Assembly: GCA_035610365.1 (NCBI GenBank)
Contig: CM069433.1
Location: forward strand, 127,800,545 to 127,864,544
Direction of reading: 5' to 3'
DNA: 64,000 bases
Source of the DNA: Aquatica leii
Lineage: Eukaryota; Arthropoda; Insecta; Coleoptera; Lampyridae
Every line of letters begins with the position of its first letter. The stretch's first letter is position 1. Of the stretch, positions 34,288 to 45,899 are shown in pieces. The notes under the pieces were generated by a model that saw only the letters and a list, made by a program, of their open reading frames with translations, ran no database searches and was not told the origin of the DNA. Both the position numbers and the translations under genes were made by a program.

Positions 34288-37200
34288 AGGACGTACTAAG
34301 AAGCCGTTTAGTGACGTCAGAGGTTAAAGTTAAATCGGCTGTATATTTTAATAGTTTACATTCTTCAAAGAAAAAGAGTTTCGTTAAAAATAAAGTCGTG
34401 TTGGATTATGTTTTAGAGTCTGCTGAGTCTGACGAAAGACCTTTTGTCTACGTTAAAGTTTTTGGTCACGAAATTTTAAGTTTATTAGATAGTGGCGCTT
34501 CTCGCACTATTGTTGGTTCTAAGGGTTGGGAAATTTTTAGTCAATTAGGTTTAAAGTTAAATAAGTCAGTTAAAGTTAATTGTATTGTCGCTAATGGTAA
34601 ATCAGTACAAAGTTTAAGTTCACTTCTCGTCCCAATCGAAATTAAAGGAAAAATTATTGTTTTGGAAGTTTTAGTTGTTCCTGACGTTCCGCATAATTTA
34701 ATTTTAGGCGTTGATTTTTGGAAACAAGCAGGTATCGTTCCTGATCTTAGAAAAGGTGAGTGGCGTTTCGAAAATATGGACACCATTTCACAATTGGAGG
34801 ATAAAGATTCAGTTATTCAGTCTCGTCTCGATCTTTCCTCAGAACAGCTCAATCAGTTAGACAATTTAGTTAGTAATCATTTTTCTTCGTCGAATGAAAG
34901 TTTTGGATGCACCAACTTGATCGAACATCAGATCAAGACTACTTCCGAACCAATTAAGCAACGGTATTACCGAGTTTCGCCGTTTATCCAGAAACAAATC
35001 GATCTGGAATTAGAGAAAATGTTGAAGTTAGGCGTTGTAGAAAAATCAAACAGCGCTTGGTCAAGCCCGATCTTATTGGTGAAGAAGAAGGACAACTCTT
35101 ATCGTTTTTGCGTGGACTTTAGAAAAGTCAACAAGGTTACCGAAAAGGACGCTTATCCTTTACCTTACGTTTCGTCTATTTTGGATCGTCTTCGTGACGC
35201 AAAGTTTATTTCATCTCTCGATATTAAGTCCGCTTATTGGCAGATTCCTTTAAGCGAAGAGTCTAAGCAGTTTACCGCTTTTACAGTCCCGAACCGTGGG
35301 TTATTCCAATTCACGCGCTTACCGTTTGGTTTAGCTAACGCACCAGCTTCTTGGCAGAGGTTGATTGATCGAGTTTTAGGTCCCGAATTAGAACCTTATG
35401 TTTTTGTTTATTTAGATGACGTCATTATTTGCGCTCCTTCCTTCGAGAAACACATGGAAGTGTTAACTGAAGTTCTTCGTCGCCTTAGAGAGGCTAATTT
35501 GATGCTAAGTAAAGACAAATGTCATTTTGTAAACCTGAACTTAAGTATCTTGGTTTTATCGTCAATTCTACTGGTTTGTCGGTTGACCCGGAAAAGGTCG
35601 ATGCAATTTTGCGTATTCCAGTTCCCACTGGTGTCGCTGAAGTTAGAAGAATTATAGGCATGGCCTCGTGGTATCGCCGATTTGTACCAAATTTTTCGAC
35701 AATTATCGCTCCATTGACGTCTCTGTTAAAGAAGAATTCCAGCTTTAATTGGACTAGTGATTGTGATGAAGCCTTTCAGATTATTAAGAATTGTTTAGTT
35801 TCCGCACCTATTTTGTCTTGCCCTGATTTCAATGTTCCGTTTACAGTTCAAACTGACGCTTCTGATTTTGGTCTCGGTTCAGTTCTTACACAGTTTATCG
35901 ACGGTGAAGAACGTGTCATTTGTTACAATAGTAGGTCGCTCACAAAATGTGAACGCAAGTATTCAACTACCGAAAAGGAGTGTTTGGCTGTCCTGTGGTC
36001 TATCGAAAAATTACGCCCTTATCTTGAAGGAACAACTTTCACTGTAGTTACCGATCACGCATCATTAGTCTGGTTACACAATTTAAAGGAACCTACCGGT
36101 CGTCTAGCACGATGGGCTGTTAGACTGCAGCAATTTGATTTTACGATCATTCATCGTAAAGGAAAGGATCATGTCGTACCTGACGCCTTATCTCGTTCAG
36201 TACCAGCTATCGACAATATTAATACCGATTGTGACACTACCGAACCTAAGTCTTCGGACAAATGGTTATCGAAACTTATGGAACGTGTACGTTCAAAACC
36301 TAACGCTTTTCCACAGTGGAAAATTAGTAACGGAAAGCTATTTAAGCATGTTACCGTAGACTATCCCGATCTTCGTTCTGAGAATGACAATTGGAGAGAA
36401 GTTGTGCCTAAGTCTAAACGACTCGAAATATTGTCAAAATTTCACGATGAGCCTACCGCTGGACACCTTGGTATCTTTAAGACTCTCGAACGAATAGTTC
36501 CGCTTTATTACTGGCCTAAGATGAAGGCTGACGTTATTCGTTACATCAATGGTTGTAAAGTTTGTATCACGCATAAGCCAGAACAGAAACGTCCTGCTGG
36601 CCTTATGACCCGTCATCCTGTTGTGGACAAACCTTGGCAGTTGATCTCTACCGATCTTGTTGGACCGCTACCGCGATCTAAGAGTGGTTATTCGTACATC
36701 CTTGTGGTTTCAGATTATTTTTCGAAATTTGTTTTATTTTTCCCGTTACGTTCCGCTACTGCAGCAGCAGTTACTAAACGTCTTGAAGAAGATGTATTTT
36801 TAATGTTTGGAGTTCCTCAGTATCTTTTGTGTGATAACGGCACACAGTTTCGTAGTTCAGAATTTACAAAAATGGTTTCGTCATATAAGTCTAAAATTAT
36901 TTTTAACGCTAATTACCATCCACAAGCGAATCCAACTGAAAGAGTCAACCGAGTCATGAAGACAATGCTATCGTCATATATCGAAGACAACCATCGACAT
37001 TGGGATAAGTATCTTGCTAAAGTAGCATGTGCTATTCGTACCGCTGTACATGAAGTCACCGGCTTAACGCCGTTTTTCGCTAATTTTGGACGTGAAATCT
37101 GTCTCGACGGATCACGTCATGGAAAACTACCGATTCCGACACTATCGACGATCTAGCCTTTGCTGATCGTACCTTTGGCCGAAAGAGGCCCAGCGTTTAG

Positions 37201-37500
37201 AGAAGTTTACGTCGACATTAAGAATCGCTTGAATGCCGCTTATGTCCGCGCTAAACATTATTACGATTTACGTCGTCGTCCAGCACCTTTTGAGGTGGGA
37301 GACACAGTGTGGCGGAAGAATTATGTCCTTTCTGATGCATCTCGATATTTCTCGGCCAAACTGGCACCTAAGTTTATCGGTCCGTTCTATGTGAAACGGA
37401 AAGTTTCGTATCAGACCTATGAGTTGTCTGATGACACGGGAGCATCAAAAGGCATATGGAACGCCAAGGATTTAAAGTTAAACCCGACTGGGAATAAATA
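34270..37500 (+). pseudogene. pol region of gypsy element 1
   Basis: Domains in order. Aspartic protease around 34485 (LLDSGASRTIVG). Reverse transcriptase around 34990-35520, with VDFRKVN and the YLDDVII catalytic box. RNase H around 35820-36200 (QTDASDFGLGSVL, TDHASLVWL, DALSR). Integrase with HHCC zinc region (HLGIF, CKVC) and a DDE core (STDLVGPLPR, CDNGTQF). A C-terminal GPY/F-like segment lies near 37370 (PKFIGPFYVKRK). The order RT-RNase H-integrase places it in Ty3/gypsy. It is broken in about two places. Confidence 0.9.
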
Positions 37501-37501
37501 G

Positions 37502-38985
37502 TTTTAGGTTGTACCGTTTGAGTATTTTTCTTTTGTTTTTTTTTTAGGTTAGTTAGTTTTGTTTTTGGGTTCCGTGTAGAGACGGACTAAGAATATTTCT
37601 CTACAGTGGGGACACCACTTGTCGTAAGAGGCGACTAAACAACGGTTCTTTTATTTCCATTTTTCTTTCTTCTGCTATCTTGTCTGTCCTTGTCTTTTAT
37701 TTCTGTAGTGTTTGTGGCTAGGTGCCATCGCTCGGTGAGGGCAGTAGTTGTGGGAAAAACGCAATGCGCGGATCTCGTGAAGCGCAGCGCGCCCTCTTCT
37801 ATTGTGCAGCATCGAGTGATCTGTGTCGAACCCAAACATATGCTACCCTTCTTATCGTTTAGTTCTCGTTCTTTTAGTTTCGCTAGGGGATTCTCGTTGA
37901 TTGCGAGATCGCGAGAACCATAGGTTTAGTTTCGTTTTATTTTTGCGTTTATAGTTACATTATCGTTTATTGTGTTTTGGTGGATAGTTGTAAGTAAACA
38001 CTATCTCTAGTTAGTAGTTACATTATCTTTATGATGACACTTGCCGCAGTTGACTTTGAGAGTGGTCAAGGGGTAAGGTGCTTTGGATTCGACGTTATGG
38101 GTTGTAGGATCTCACAACATGCCGATCCCGTGACGCATGGCGTGCCTTCTTCCTTTGTCAATGTCGGATACATCGTGTCGAGCCAGACACTTCCCAAGGT
38201 CTGCCGTGATGCATTTTTACCGATTATGACGTTTATTTTTTTTTATTTACCGGATTTGACGACTCTTCTCTTCTTCTGCTTTCTATCCTTTCTTTTCCAT
38301 TCTTCTTTCGTTCTTCCTTATGACCAGCGACTCCTTCTGCGTGGAAGCGCCGCGCCCTTTATGCCTCTTGTTGACGACTCTTTCGCTATGTACTTGGACA
38401 AATCGTGTTAGGGACTGTCTAGGTAACCTTAAGTTGGGGTTTATTGGCCGAATTCCCAAGCCTAGTCAGGACCTCTCGCGTACCTCGGTCGCTCGACCGT
38501 GGTGGGCTTTGGCGGTTTTACTTTGATGTTTTTCTTTTAGGACCTGGGGTAGCACTGGGCATGTGTCGCTTTGCAAAACCAACCCCTGGTACCTGACGCG
38601 TGTTTACGCTCTTTTAAACGTTTTTCGTTTATTAGATTTTTGTTTTTGAGATTTTTACGTTGATGGCCCGTGGCACGGGTAGTACTCTTTGTGGGCACCG
38701 CCGGTACGGCACCCGTGTAGTCGCTCTCCTCCCGCCCAGGGGTACTGCCTTGTTCAGTCGTGCTTCGTTAATTGCCCTGGTTGGCTTCACCAATCAGTTT
38801 TAGCGTCCACTGCTACAGTGTGGTTCCGTTGTGGTGGGTTGGGGTCATTTGGTCAAACCACAACGGCTGGGTCTCGTTTTTTTTTCTCGTCGTTTTGTGA
38901 CCATGTGAGGGTTGGGTTATGGGTTTTCGTTTGTTTTCTTTTGTTGTTTTGTCTATTTTTAGAGTGATTTGAGAAATCCCTCTTT
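37502..38985 (+). other. 1.5 kb untranslated 3' region of gypsy element 1
   Basis: This lies between pol and the 3' LTR. It is markedly less AT-rich than the surroundings, with several blocks repeating T-rich runs and CGTG-rich segments. No envelope, capsid or other gene is recognisable on either strand. It is presumably a long 3' untranslated region. Confidence 0.5.
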
Positions 38986-38997
38986 AAGTAGGGGAGG
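38986..38997 (+). other. Polypurine tract of gypsy element 1
   Basis: AAGTAGGGGAGG lies immediately before the 3' LTR start (TGTAACC), the position and composition of a plus-strand primer. Confidence 0.75.
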
Positions 38998-41021
38998 TGT
39001 AACCATCGTTTAAAAATCGATTGGTTGATTGAGTAATGTTTGATAACGGACACAGTATTTGGATTGACGATTTTCATTTAATGTATTTTGAATTTGTTTT
39101 AATGTAATTTTAGATTGAGTTTAATAAGTTATTTTACGATTTTAAATTCAAAGTTACAATGTAATTGTTGATAAAGTTTTGTATTTTGTTACGCGGTAAA
39201 CCATCTGCTTTCGCGATTTTGCTTATTGAATGTTTCACTTGGATTGTTGAAAAATTCCAGTTGTGATTTATGTTTTCCTTCTGAGATATAATCGTAATTA
39301 AATCTATTTTCGCCGTTTGTTTATTTTAAGTTGGTTTAGGAGTTCTTTGTTCGAGTACATTCGTACTTGAATTTCTTTATGTCAATCATTATTGAAATTT
39401 TCTTTTAAATGCATACAGATCCGTAATTTTGAGTTTAATTTAATACTTTATTTGGTTATCTTCGTAGAATACCAATTCAATATAATTTACGACTTCCTTT
39501 GTGGAATGTAAGTTGATACATTTTTCTTGGTAATTACACTTTGATTAAGCCAGCTGCAGTAATGCAAGTCTCAGCGTTCTTGTGTGAACCAAAGACTACG
39601 TGCAAAAACGCATGCGACTAATTATAATTTTCATCTTTGTTTTTCTCGTTTGATTCAATGTTCTTTCTTTTACGTAGATGTTACCGCGCAAGCGAAGAGA
39701 ATTTGGTGGGGAACACGATTTGTTAAATATGAGAGGTTTTGATTTTTGGGGATGAATAATCTACAATCGATCGTCGGTGGCAATTTTAAATTACCGGTTA
39801 CCGGTTGGTAAGGGTACGTTTCGTTATGCCCTACCGTGGAAGTAAAAGAAAATTGGTACCGTGAAAATGTAGTGTAGTGATGGAAAAGTTTGATTTTTAT
39901 CTTCTTTTCAATTTTCGTAATTTACGGATTATGCAAATTTCACGGTGTCCATAATTATAACGCAAGTTTCAAGTTGGATATTCAATCGTTGGGTTGTACT
40001 GTGTCCAATCTTCGCATTTGTGCGGATTAAGTTAAGCGTTAACCAAGAAATTCTTCCGTCGGCATAGAAAGTATTTGGAGTACCTTTCGTTTGGCCATCT
40101 AACCATAAGTACGTTCCTGCAGTTACGACGAATTCAAGGTATTTATGTTGCACCATTTATTTAATCGAGAAGATATTATTTACGTTTACGCGATCAAGTG
40201 TTAAAAGCTTTGAATTTTCAATTAAAAATTACAAGTGTTTCGAAGTTATCGTTAATGTAACTAATTAATGACCGTATTTTACGGTATTGTTTTATTCCAA
40301 GTTTAAAATTTATTAAACGGGACCGAATTATCGATTCGAATTTTATATTTATATGTTAGTTTTATAAGTTTATTTCATTTTGTTTTTAAATTATATCGAC
40401 ACACACACGGCCGTGATCATAGAGGTGTTTAAGATTGATTAATATCGTATTGTCTATTTCTTTAAAATTCTGTATTGTGTATTTTATTATTTTGTTTGTG
40501 TATTTTATTCCATTAACTGTAAATTTGTTTTGATCTAACGTGCATTCACGTAATTTTTCTATTATTTTGCTACTGTTTTGTGTGATTAATTTTGTCAATT
40601 TCAATTCAATTATTTTATTCTATTATTTTATTCATTTTGTTTTATTTTGTTCAAATAAATGTTAAATTATTAAATTGTAAAGAGCTTTTAATTCCGTCGG
40701 CCTCCGCGTGTGTAACTTTATTAGTTTATTTTAGATTTTAGCAAATGCACCCTCTAAGGTAAGTCCGTTGGGGGGGTGCATACTACAGAAGCGGACTTAT
40801 GGTTGGCAAGGGTCATTAGTCCATTAAGCTTTACCCCTTCCTGGCGCCCTTTGATTTCGACATTATTATTTATCGATTTTGTGTTTTCGACAAGTCAATC
40901 CATTTCGATCACGAAACTTTTAAATAAAACTCACCCCGTCTCCATTGAGCTAGTGGCACAACCCCCTGTTTATGTTACTACATTGCAGGCAGTGACTTTG
41001 TGTTAATTTTGGCATGTGACA
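38998..41021 (+). repeat. 3' LTR of gypsy element 1
   Basis: 2,024 bp, TG to CA, nearly identical to the 5' LTR. The few differences include small changes near 40735-40790. It is followed by the AGTG target duplicate. Confidence 0.92.
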
Positions 41022-42363
41022 AGTGACCTGGAAGTTCAACGTCAGGGCGATCTAATGATGAATCTTGAAAACTAGTCGATGGTCTTGGCTGACAATTTTT
41101 TTCAGAAGAGTTAATAGAACTTTTTTTTTTCTTGAGAAGTTTTTAAATTTTCATTTGTCATCAATTCTTGTTCTGATTGCATTACTATATCACCTTGGAA
41201 GACAACAAAATGACTGTGAAATTTTTCTCAGATTCTACAACACAACACTTTCACTTGCTGCAGAATGACTGTGGAGCTCTTTATCAGAATGAACTAAAGT
41301 TGGAGATTGAAAGCTAGTAGATGGTCCTGGTTTTTCTGACATCAACAGTTGGTTAAAACTTTTTTTTTGTTTGCTACTGAATTTTCCACGTATCCTTCTG
41401 CGACCGTGGATGACTTCCACCCTCCAAGTTGTTTGATAGCAGTCATAGTGGTCCCAGAATTGGCAAGTAATGTCGCGCCAGTACGACGAAAACAGTGACG
41501 AGTAAAACGTTCAGAATACTCTAATCGTAAACAAATAGCCACGGTTTTAGGTACTTTCGAGATCTTGTTTTTCCCAATTACTTGTCGTGAACATTTCCCT
41601 TTCTGATAATTAATGAAAAATCTTGTTGTGTCCATGTCAGTCGGTCTGAGTGAAATTTACTTCTTAACTGTGCTGTAAAATTCTCCACCAATTATAAAAT
41701 TACGGGGATAGTAGTTTTTTGAGGTTTTTTTTGTCATTAAAAAATGTGTTTTCCAATCCTCAACATCTTTTACAGAGAGATTGCAGAATTCGCAGGATCT
41801 CATGCAACCGCTCACTCCCAAAATGAGAATAACCTAAATTGAAATAATAAAAATATTATTAAATAGCATGTTCAGATTTTAATTTATAAATAATTGTATA
41901 TATTTTAATTGTAAATAAATTTTACTACTTACTTTTGTAGCCAAATAAATATTATCATCATAATCTTTTAAAAATTGTCTAATTTGAATTAACGTAAGAA
42001 CTTGAGCTTTTTTTGGTTTGTACCCTTTTGCTTGGATTTTTAAGAATAATCTCAAATTAAAATAGGTATTGACACTGATATTATGGTTGAGGTACATTAT
42101 AGATCGAAGCATCGAATATCGAGTCCACAAATTTGTCGGTGAGAAAGTTTTTGACAATCCTTGAAATATACTAAAAAAACATTAAATGAATCTGTTTTAT
42201 TTTTAATTTTCCAGTCCTTAAATTGTTTATAACACAGTTCGTATCTTGGCCCAGATTTTAGAGGTCGTAAACCCTGTTTAATGGCTTCAGCTTCTTCATC
42301 TAAATTTCTAATTATTTCTTCTTCGGTAAGTTCTTCATTGTTAGATAATTCATCCGAATTCAT
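41022..42363 (-). pseudogene. Crypton tyrosine recombinase (copy B), main part
   Basis: Integrates and excises Crypton DNA circles by strand exchange at a catalytic tyrosine. ATG at 42363. The acidic N-terminus (MNSDELSNNEELTEEEI) leads into a SAM-like core-binding domain (RYELCYKQFKDWK, NLWTRYSMLRSIMYL). An intron from donor GTAAGT (41932) to acceptor TTTAG (41834) follows LATK. Exon 2 starts VILILGVSGCMRSCEFCNLS, carrying the first catalytic arginine. FTRHCFRRTGATLLANSG has the H-x-x-R pair, IKQLGGWKSS the second histidine/tryptophan box, and VAEGYVENS the nucleophilic tyrosine. A serine-rich tail repeats PSTSFQ. Damage is light: one missing base near 42146, one TAA near 41660, and a changed frame in the tail. 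All catalytic residues remain. Confidence 0.85.
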
Positions 42364-42740
42364 TTTAAAACTTATTATTTATTTTCTTGTGATTATAACA
42401 TTTTAATAAGTAATTTTATACGATTTATACGACACTATCATATGTTTTTACTCGAATTTATTTGGTTATTTAACAAAATATATAGGGCCGGTATTATAAA
42501 AATGTAATAAAAGTAATGTTAGTTAAGTGTCATTAAATTTAAATGTCACTTAAAACCATGTTGGGTATTATAAAGCACAAACGTCATTTATTTAGATAAT
42601 GAATTTTAAAAGTGCTAGATGATTCAAGATGCTCAATATTACTTTCCAATCGTAGTTATAAGTAGACCAATTGAAAAAAATATGACATTTGATTGACAGG
42701 TCGCACAAGTAAATATATCCTTATTTTTTATAGTAGTAAA

Positions 42741-43394
42741 TTATTTATCTTTAACATTATTCAGCATTTGAAAAGTATGGATTTGACATTGAAAAAAAGA
42801 GATCGCGGAAAAAAATTTAGCATCACATATAGCCTGAACATTTACCTTCTTTGTTTCTGTATAACTCAGAATTTTCTCCTCCTGGAGACTGAATTTTGAT
42901 ATGCGTACAGTCAACAGAGCCGCATACATTTGGAAATCCCGATATTAAAAAAAACTTATTGCAAACTCTCAGCCGTTCATTCAAGATGGAAGGCATTTGA
43001 ATATATTCATCTTTTAATAATGCTATGTAATGCGTGACATGATGAATTATTCTACCAGCTGTAGCTTTTGTGACATTAAAATGATCTGCAATTACTTGGT
43101 GGAATGAACCAGTTGCATAAAATGGTAATGTTATTAGGAGTCGATTTATTGCCGATATTGAATGATTTCTTCTTGTATTAGGTACTATGTTTCCTTCAAT
43201 ACGTCGTAAGACTCTCATAGTACATTCCTTGGAAAGTCGAAATCTGCATTGGAACTCATGATTTGATAACATATCAAAAGAATTTGTTCTGTTAAGAAAC
43301 ACCCTTGGAGCTCTAGGTACTCGCACAACTTCGTCCTCAGAAGATGAATCCAAGTTCGATGCTGATGATACCGATGGTGAAGAAATTGAAGATA
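42741..43394 (-). pseudogene. Harbinger transposase (HARBI1/DDE_Tnp_4 type), truncated
   Basis: Residues include RTNSFDMLSNHEFQCRFRLS, INRLLITLPFYATGSFHQVI, ADHFNVTKATAGRIIHHV and a nuclease start FPNVCGSVDCTHIKIQSPGG. GSVDCTHI carries the first catalytic aspartate. After ENSELYRNK the frame changes, and VNVQAICDAKF follows in the next frame. The second aspartate (usual GSxHDS) and the glutamate region are deleted. The native start was ATG at 44712 (MSSIS), now separated by the nested element. As a result the present open frame begins inside the guest's end. Inactive. Confidence 0.85.
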
Positions 43395-44700
43395 TGAGGG
43401 GTATATATGCAAAATGCGACAAATCCTTCTAAACGTATTTTGAGAAAACCGCAAAAAACACTCCTGAATTTATTATCCATGATATTTAGACCGTTTTTTT
43501 TAGTTTAGTAGGCTATTTTTATTCACATTGGTATTGGTATTTTGATTAATTTGAGCTAAACACATAAAAGCAGAATTCTAAAAGAAATACTCGATATGTC
43601 GCATTTTGCACTTAACTGCAGGATTTGCCATACTATGCATTTGATAAATACATAAGTACTTAACTAAAGATACAAAATAATAGGTATTAATAATAATTAA
43701 AAAAACAATACAACAACGTAACGTGTATATTCAAAACATAATATAAAATACAAGTTTTAAATTGTTATATCTTCGTCATCTTCTGACTCTGAATGTTGTC
43801 CTAAGACATCATCGGCTACATTATCACTATTGCATTCAAACAGTTTAATAAAATAATCCAAATCTGGATTCTCTTTGTATTCTTCGCCATAGTGAGTGTT
43901 AAACAAACTCTTAATACTTTTTATTCTGTCTGGCTTAAGAGGCACTCCTACGGTTAGTTCTTTTGGTTTCATTATTTCAATCTTCTTGCCTCTCTTGCAA
44001 ACTCCTTTAGCTTGTCCTACGTCATTTCTGTATAACGAATCTTGTCTAAGCACGATGCTATTCTTACCTTTTGTAAAAATAAATCTCTTACAAGGTTTAA
44101 ATTTAAAATGCCAATTGGATGGACTCTTTAAGATTTTTTTAGTTTGTGTTTTCCAGTCATAAACTTTAAAGTCTTTGCCAATTTTTAATACATTAGCCCT
44201 AGACTGTATGATACGAGTGTAATCTTCTGGTTTCAAAATTTCTATTTAGTTTTACCTAGCAAATTTTTCTTTTGTACGTTTTCATTCATCAGGATGGCAA
44301 CGTCTTTTTCTAGAACGGTTTTCTTCGTCTTCTATTATTGTTTTACTAACATCCATTATCTACTTTGAACTTAAACTCACAACTAAACAGAAACAAAACT
44401 GAAACACCTGTTTGCATTTGCAACGTTTTTAAAACAATGTCATGCTGTGATCATGTGAACAAATCTCTGTATTTCTATTAGTTGTTAAGGATATGTCGTA
44501 CTTTGCATCTAAACTATCCACGCACTTGTCGCATTTTGCATCTTACTGCAATGTTTTATTTATTATTCCTATTTGGTTTGTAGCATTTTGCACTTAAATT
44601 TATGCTTAAACGATGCAGTAAAAGTAGACAAATCCAATGGTGTAATTAACTAAATTTAGAAATTTTTGTGACTTGTCGCGTTTTGCATATACACCCCTCA
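43395..44700 (-). mobile_element. 1.3 kb TIR element of unknown family nested in Harbinger
   Basis: The ends read TGAGGGGTATATATGCAAAA and the inverse of GCGTTTTGCATATACACCCC with the final TCA, and pair over about 27 bp with two or three mismatches. The duplication is TA or ATAT (ambiguous because the site is palindromic). Removing it restores a sensible Harbinger start codon region. TGTCGCATTTTGCA-like motifs recur at 43408, 43597, 44494, 44527, 44578 and 44674. It carries one damaged minus-strand gene. I cannot place it in a named superfamily. Confidence 0.7.
43757..44356 (-). pseudogene. Transposon protein of unassigned insect family
   Basis: ATG at 44356 opens MDVSKTIIEDEENRSRKRRC, then HPDE with a stop where family members have tryptophan, then KRTKEKFAR and two more stops near 44255-44265. 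The open part (44245-43757) reads KPEDYTRIIQSRANVLKIGK, DFKVYDWKTQTKKIL, WHFKFKPCKRFIFTKGKNSI, VLRQDSLYRNDVGQAKGV, SIKSLFNTHYGEEYK and an acidic end. The RKRxxxPxxWKxxxxKxxR start and the DxKxxxWHFKF block recall the two ends of uncharacterised insect transposon proteins. The catalytic centre normally between them is absent here. It looks like an internal-deletion relic. Function not assigned. Confidence 0.45.
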
Positions 44701-45067
44701 TATGGAAGACATGTCTTAAAAATTAACGATAGAACACCTACAATAAAATTTGCTGTTTAGAATAATATAATTTCAGTACTTACTGTCAAAATTGCAAAAC
44801 TATAGATTCTCACAAAATGTATAATGTACGGATGCCGAAAATTGATGTTTTGTATTTGTGATAATATGTTTTATAGGTTACATTAATAAATGTCATTATA
44901 AATAACGACACTTAAATCCGTTAATGCTACTAATATTCCTACTTAAATTAACCGAGACTTTTAAGTAACGTTAATTTTAAATGACGTTTATAATACTGAT
45001 TGATTCACTTAAATTACTTTTAAGTATACTTAACGTTTTAAGTGACGTTTATAATATCGGCCCATAA

Positions 45068-45845
45068 AGTATAAATAAATCGTTGTTAGGTTACCTGGTG
45101 AATTAGAATAAGTTAGCATGCGCACAAAAATTGAAGCATGCGTACTAATTTATTAAAACAATTAACCGGGAGCGTAAGTGGTGCTTTCTCCCCTGAAAAT
45201 AGCGAAAAAAGCGAACTTTCGATCCCGTTGTGATAAAAAATAATATATAAGGCTTGAACACGTACGAAAATGCATTAATCTATATTTCAGATCTTATTAC
45301 TTTCCTATAAGAAAAGTATAGCGATCGCAATTTTTTTCAAAAAATTTTTATTGCATAATTTTACGTTTCAAGGTCTCTTGAATCAGAAAAATGTATTTTT
45401 GGCAAAGCATTTTGGGTGTCTGTGTGTAACGATGTACCTACGAAAATTATCGAACCAAAAGTCCTAGTAACTTGAAATTTGGTATGGAGCTGGCTTTTAA
45501 TATTTTCTCAGTTCTATTAGAAGATGGGCCTGATAAAGAAAACGGAAGTGGGTGTATCCGCTATTTTTAACAGTTTTTTTAATATAATTTTGTACGTATG
45601 GAACAAACTGATAACAATGGTATGCATTTCAAACTCGAATGTGCACATGTTGACTACGCAACAGATACCTTAACATATGGACTAAGTAAAACTATAAGCT
45701 AACCAGGAAACATTAAAAATCTACGGTAAAAACAGTAGCAATTTGAATACACTTATTTCTGTAGATAAGAAAATTTTAACATGAACATTTTGGTTCTGAA
45801 ATTGGAAGTGAAAGTTTTTTACAACGGTGAACCAGATGTCATATA
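45068..45845. other. Repeat-like DNA without gene
   Basis: The segment 45365-45540 (TTGAATCAGAAAAATG..GTGTCTGTGTGTAACG..AACTTGAAATTTGGTATGGA) has the look of a dispersed insect repeat. Nothing coding was recognised. Confidence 0.35.
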
Positions 45846-45899
45846 CAAATTCTTACGACAAATGAGTTTGTGTACAAAAGTCACGATATTATAATTTAG

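Larger units (their letters stand above)
30759..41021 (+). mobile_element. Ty3/gypsy LTR element 1, nested in the Crypton
   Basis: A 10.26 kb Metaviridae-type fossil has two LTRs of about 2.02 kb (30759-32778 and 38998-41021), beginning TG and ending CA. It is flanked by a 4 bp AGTG duplication (30755-30758 and 41022-41025). The order gag, protease, RT, RNase H, integrase is that of Ty3/gypsy. No envelope gene is recognisable. The LTRs differ at only a handful of positions, so the insertion is young. It looks close to whole, with about two breaks in pol. Confidence 0.92.
30646..42363 (-). mobile_element. Crypton (copy B), split by a Ty3/gypsy insertion
   Basis: A tyrosine-recombinase transposon on the minus strand runs from 42363 down to the LTR element at 41021 and resumes at 30758. 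The reading frame continues across the insertion point: DVELPG on one side, then HSTFDQTDAEAESEQ and a stop near 30646 on the other. The insert is flanked by AGTG duplicates. Terminal sequences of Cryptons are short and non-inverted, so the outer ends cannot be placed. Without the guest, the recognisable part is about 1.45 kb. Confidence 0.75.
42485..45063 (-). mobile_element. PIF/Harbinger element with a nested transposon
   Basis: The left end GGGCCGGTATTATAAA and the inverse right end GGGCCGATATTATAAA (ending 45063) form TIRs. A 3 bp ATA duplication flanks them (42482-42484 and 45064-45066), the PIF/Harbinger target-site length. ACTTAAA-containing motifs (AGTGACGTTTATAATA and relatives) recur inside both ends. 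The minus-strand transposase is interrupted at its start by another TIR element, 43395-44700. Without the guest the element is about 1.27 kb, shorter than autonomous relatives because the transposase is deleted at its 3' end. Confidence 0.85.

Noticed and set aside
38031-38411. 126-codon plus-strand frame after pol, considered as an envelope gene
   Set aside because: There is no signal peptide with a following ectodomain, no furin site and no fusion or transmembrane layout. Short overlapping frames are expected in this GC-richer stretch.
45160-45200. TTAACCGGGAGC as the missing left end of the piggyBac fossil
   Set aside because: The tip does not match the right end (CCCTCGGACTGC), and no transposase sequence connects it to 45900.
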